Shown here: positions 5,496-6,317 of the stretch, piece after piece | Numbering within the stretch: the first letter of the stretch is position 1 | Layout: each line of letters opens with the position of its first letter | Origin: JAWVZH01 sp033722295 | Lineage (GTDB): Bacteria > Bacteroidota > Bacteroidia > Chitinophagales > Saprospiraceae | DNA length: 6,317 nt | Assembly (NCBI GenBank): GCA_033722295.1 | Contig: JAWVZH010000159.1 | Coordinates: 1 to 6,317 of the forward strand | Direction of reading: 5' to 3' | The notes under the pieces: model-generated | Told to the model about the DNA's origin: nothing | The model's input: the letters and a program-made list of their open reading frames with translations, nothing else | Databases searched by the model: none | Program-made: the position numbers and the translations under genes

Positions 5496-6317
5496 CTATA
5501 GATACTCCAGGATCGATATCATAAGGAAGTACAAGACCATGCTGCCATCCAATAGTCCGGAATAATAAAAGTCGTGTCTTTCGATATCACTTTTTGATAT
5601 CATGGCTAAAACAAGAATATAGGTAATGCCGGTTGCCATAATGTACGTATTGGATGCGAAAGAAAAATAATACAGATACAGTACTATTGAGAATGCCATA
5701 ATTAAAGATGCGCTTGCGATCCATTTAGACATCCGTACACCAATAGTGCGGGGGATGGTCAAGGTAGATTCGATCTCGTCCACTTCAATGTCCCTGATAT
5801 CGAAGGGCAAAGTAATGGCAACGATAAATAAGAATCTTTCAAAAGTATAGAGCCAGAGGTCCGAGGAGGCTATATCTGACTCATATAATGGGACATAGGC
5901 GGTAACCCAGGCCCAGATAAGACCAACGAGAACTATTTTGATATAAGCGAAATCTCGTAATCTCCTGTTATCGGGAAAGATAGGGATTATGTAGAGTGCG
6001 CTTATGATAGCAGCAGGAAGGAGTGATAATATGAAGGACACACTGAAATTATAGAATAAGATAAATGCCGCGATCAGCAAACTCCCGAAGCCATAAAATA
6101 AGAGGTGTGATCGGTATTTGATGATAATATGGAATCGGCCAGACCTCAGGTTCTCCTGAACTCTTTTGATACCCAGATATCTGTGAAAAGCATATAAGGA
6201 AAGAGTGCCCATGAAAATACACCATTCATAAGCCACTGGTATAACTTCATGACCGGGATAAAACCGACGTGACACTACGACCATGCATACCGCACAGATC
6301 GCTATAAAAATGTTGGA
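5496..6317 (-). CDS. UbiA-like multi-pass membrane protein, 5' end beyond the window
   Basis: The frame is open to the window edge, and the residues before the first internal ATG (6282-6284) read SNIFIAICAVC and continue into MVVV, making one hydrophobic helix. The start is therefore almost certainly outside, and 273 residues are visible. About eight membrane helices can be seen. Counting from the ATG at 6284, the cytoplasmic loop at 160-182 reads PFDIRDIEVDEIESTLTIP then RTIG, the second Asp-rich motif of UbiA-type intramembrane prenyltransferases, with D162, D165 and D169. The loop after the second helix, where canonical members carry NDxxDxxxD, here reads YAFHRYLGIKR and has no aspartate. 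Such UbiA-like proteins are familiar in Bacteroidota, usually annotated as hypothetical or UbiA family. Prenyl transfer in quinone, haem or lipid synthesis is possible, but neither substrate nor activity can be inferred. A transporter or other inactive homologue is the alternative. Confidence 0.8.
   Translation of the reverse strand, partial: SNIFIAICAVCMVVVSRRFYPGHEVIPVAYEWCIFMGTLSLYAFHRYLGIKRVQENLRSGRFHIIIKYRSHLLFYGFGSLLIAAFILFYNFSVSFILSLLPAAIISALYIIPIFPDNRRLRDFAYIKIVLVGLIWAWVTAYVPLYESDIASSDLWLYTFERFLFIVAITLPFDIRDIEVDEIESTLTIPRTIGVRMSKWIASASLIMAFSIVLYLYYFSFASNTYIMATGITYILVLAMISKSDIERHDFYYSGLLDGSMVLYFLMISILEYL

Overview
The window looks like a chromosomal segment of a member of the Bacteroidota. 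The evidence is the kind of proteins present (a MiaE-type tRNA hydroxylase starting LGLKLPTDPRW, a CNDP2-like M20 dipeptidase, a secreted FKBP with an N-terminal extension, a UbiA-like multi-pass protein with a single Asp-rich motif), the lack of strong Shine-Dalgarno sequences, and several matches to the Bacteroidota -7 promoter box TAnnTTTG just upstream of gene starts. Base composition is moderate and looks even across the genes. I see no transposase, integrase, CRISPR array, tRNA or rRNA, and no stretch of 300 bases without a gene.

Layout. Bases 1-57 are three perfect copies of a 19-bp self-complementary tandem repeat, cut by the window edge. Next comes a minus-strand pair: an unrecognised, probably exported 183-residue protein (649-1200) followed by the tRNA hydroxylase MiaE (65-670), overlapping by 22 bases. 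A 135-bp divergent region (1201-1335) carries a candidate promoter box in each direction. On the plus strand a membrane-anchored DAC-domain (diadenylate cyclase-like) protein (1336-2154) overlaps a GNAT acetyltransferase (2151-2681) by ATGA, and a weak intrinsic-terminator candidate sits over the end of that gene. A second plus-strand unit follows a good TAnnTTTG box: M20 dipeptidase (2746-4140), exported FKBP prolyl isomerase (4140-4808) and tRNA (guanine-37-N1)-methyltransferase TrmD (4805-5485), each junction overlapping by 1-4 bases. A UbiA-like membrane protein on the minus strand (5496-6317) converges on trmD with a 10-bp gap; its reading frame stays open to the window edge, so its true start lies outside.

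How the genes relate. Most are housekeeping functions: tRNA position-37 modification (MiaE and TrmD, in separate units), peptide breakdown, envelope protein folding, and probable prenyl or quinone-type membrane chemistry. The feature that stands out is the DAC-domain protein. It keeps the three-helix CdaA architecture and the DGA core, but the RHR motif reads AER, the histidine before DGA is asparagine, and the later SEETG-type segment reads GPKKG. It may be a second, divergent DAC paralogue with altered or lost c-di-AMP synthesis. It is translationally coupled to a GNAT protein whose layout resembles AAC(2')-type acetyltransferases. This pair is the best candidate here for something not yet described.
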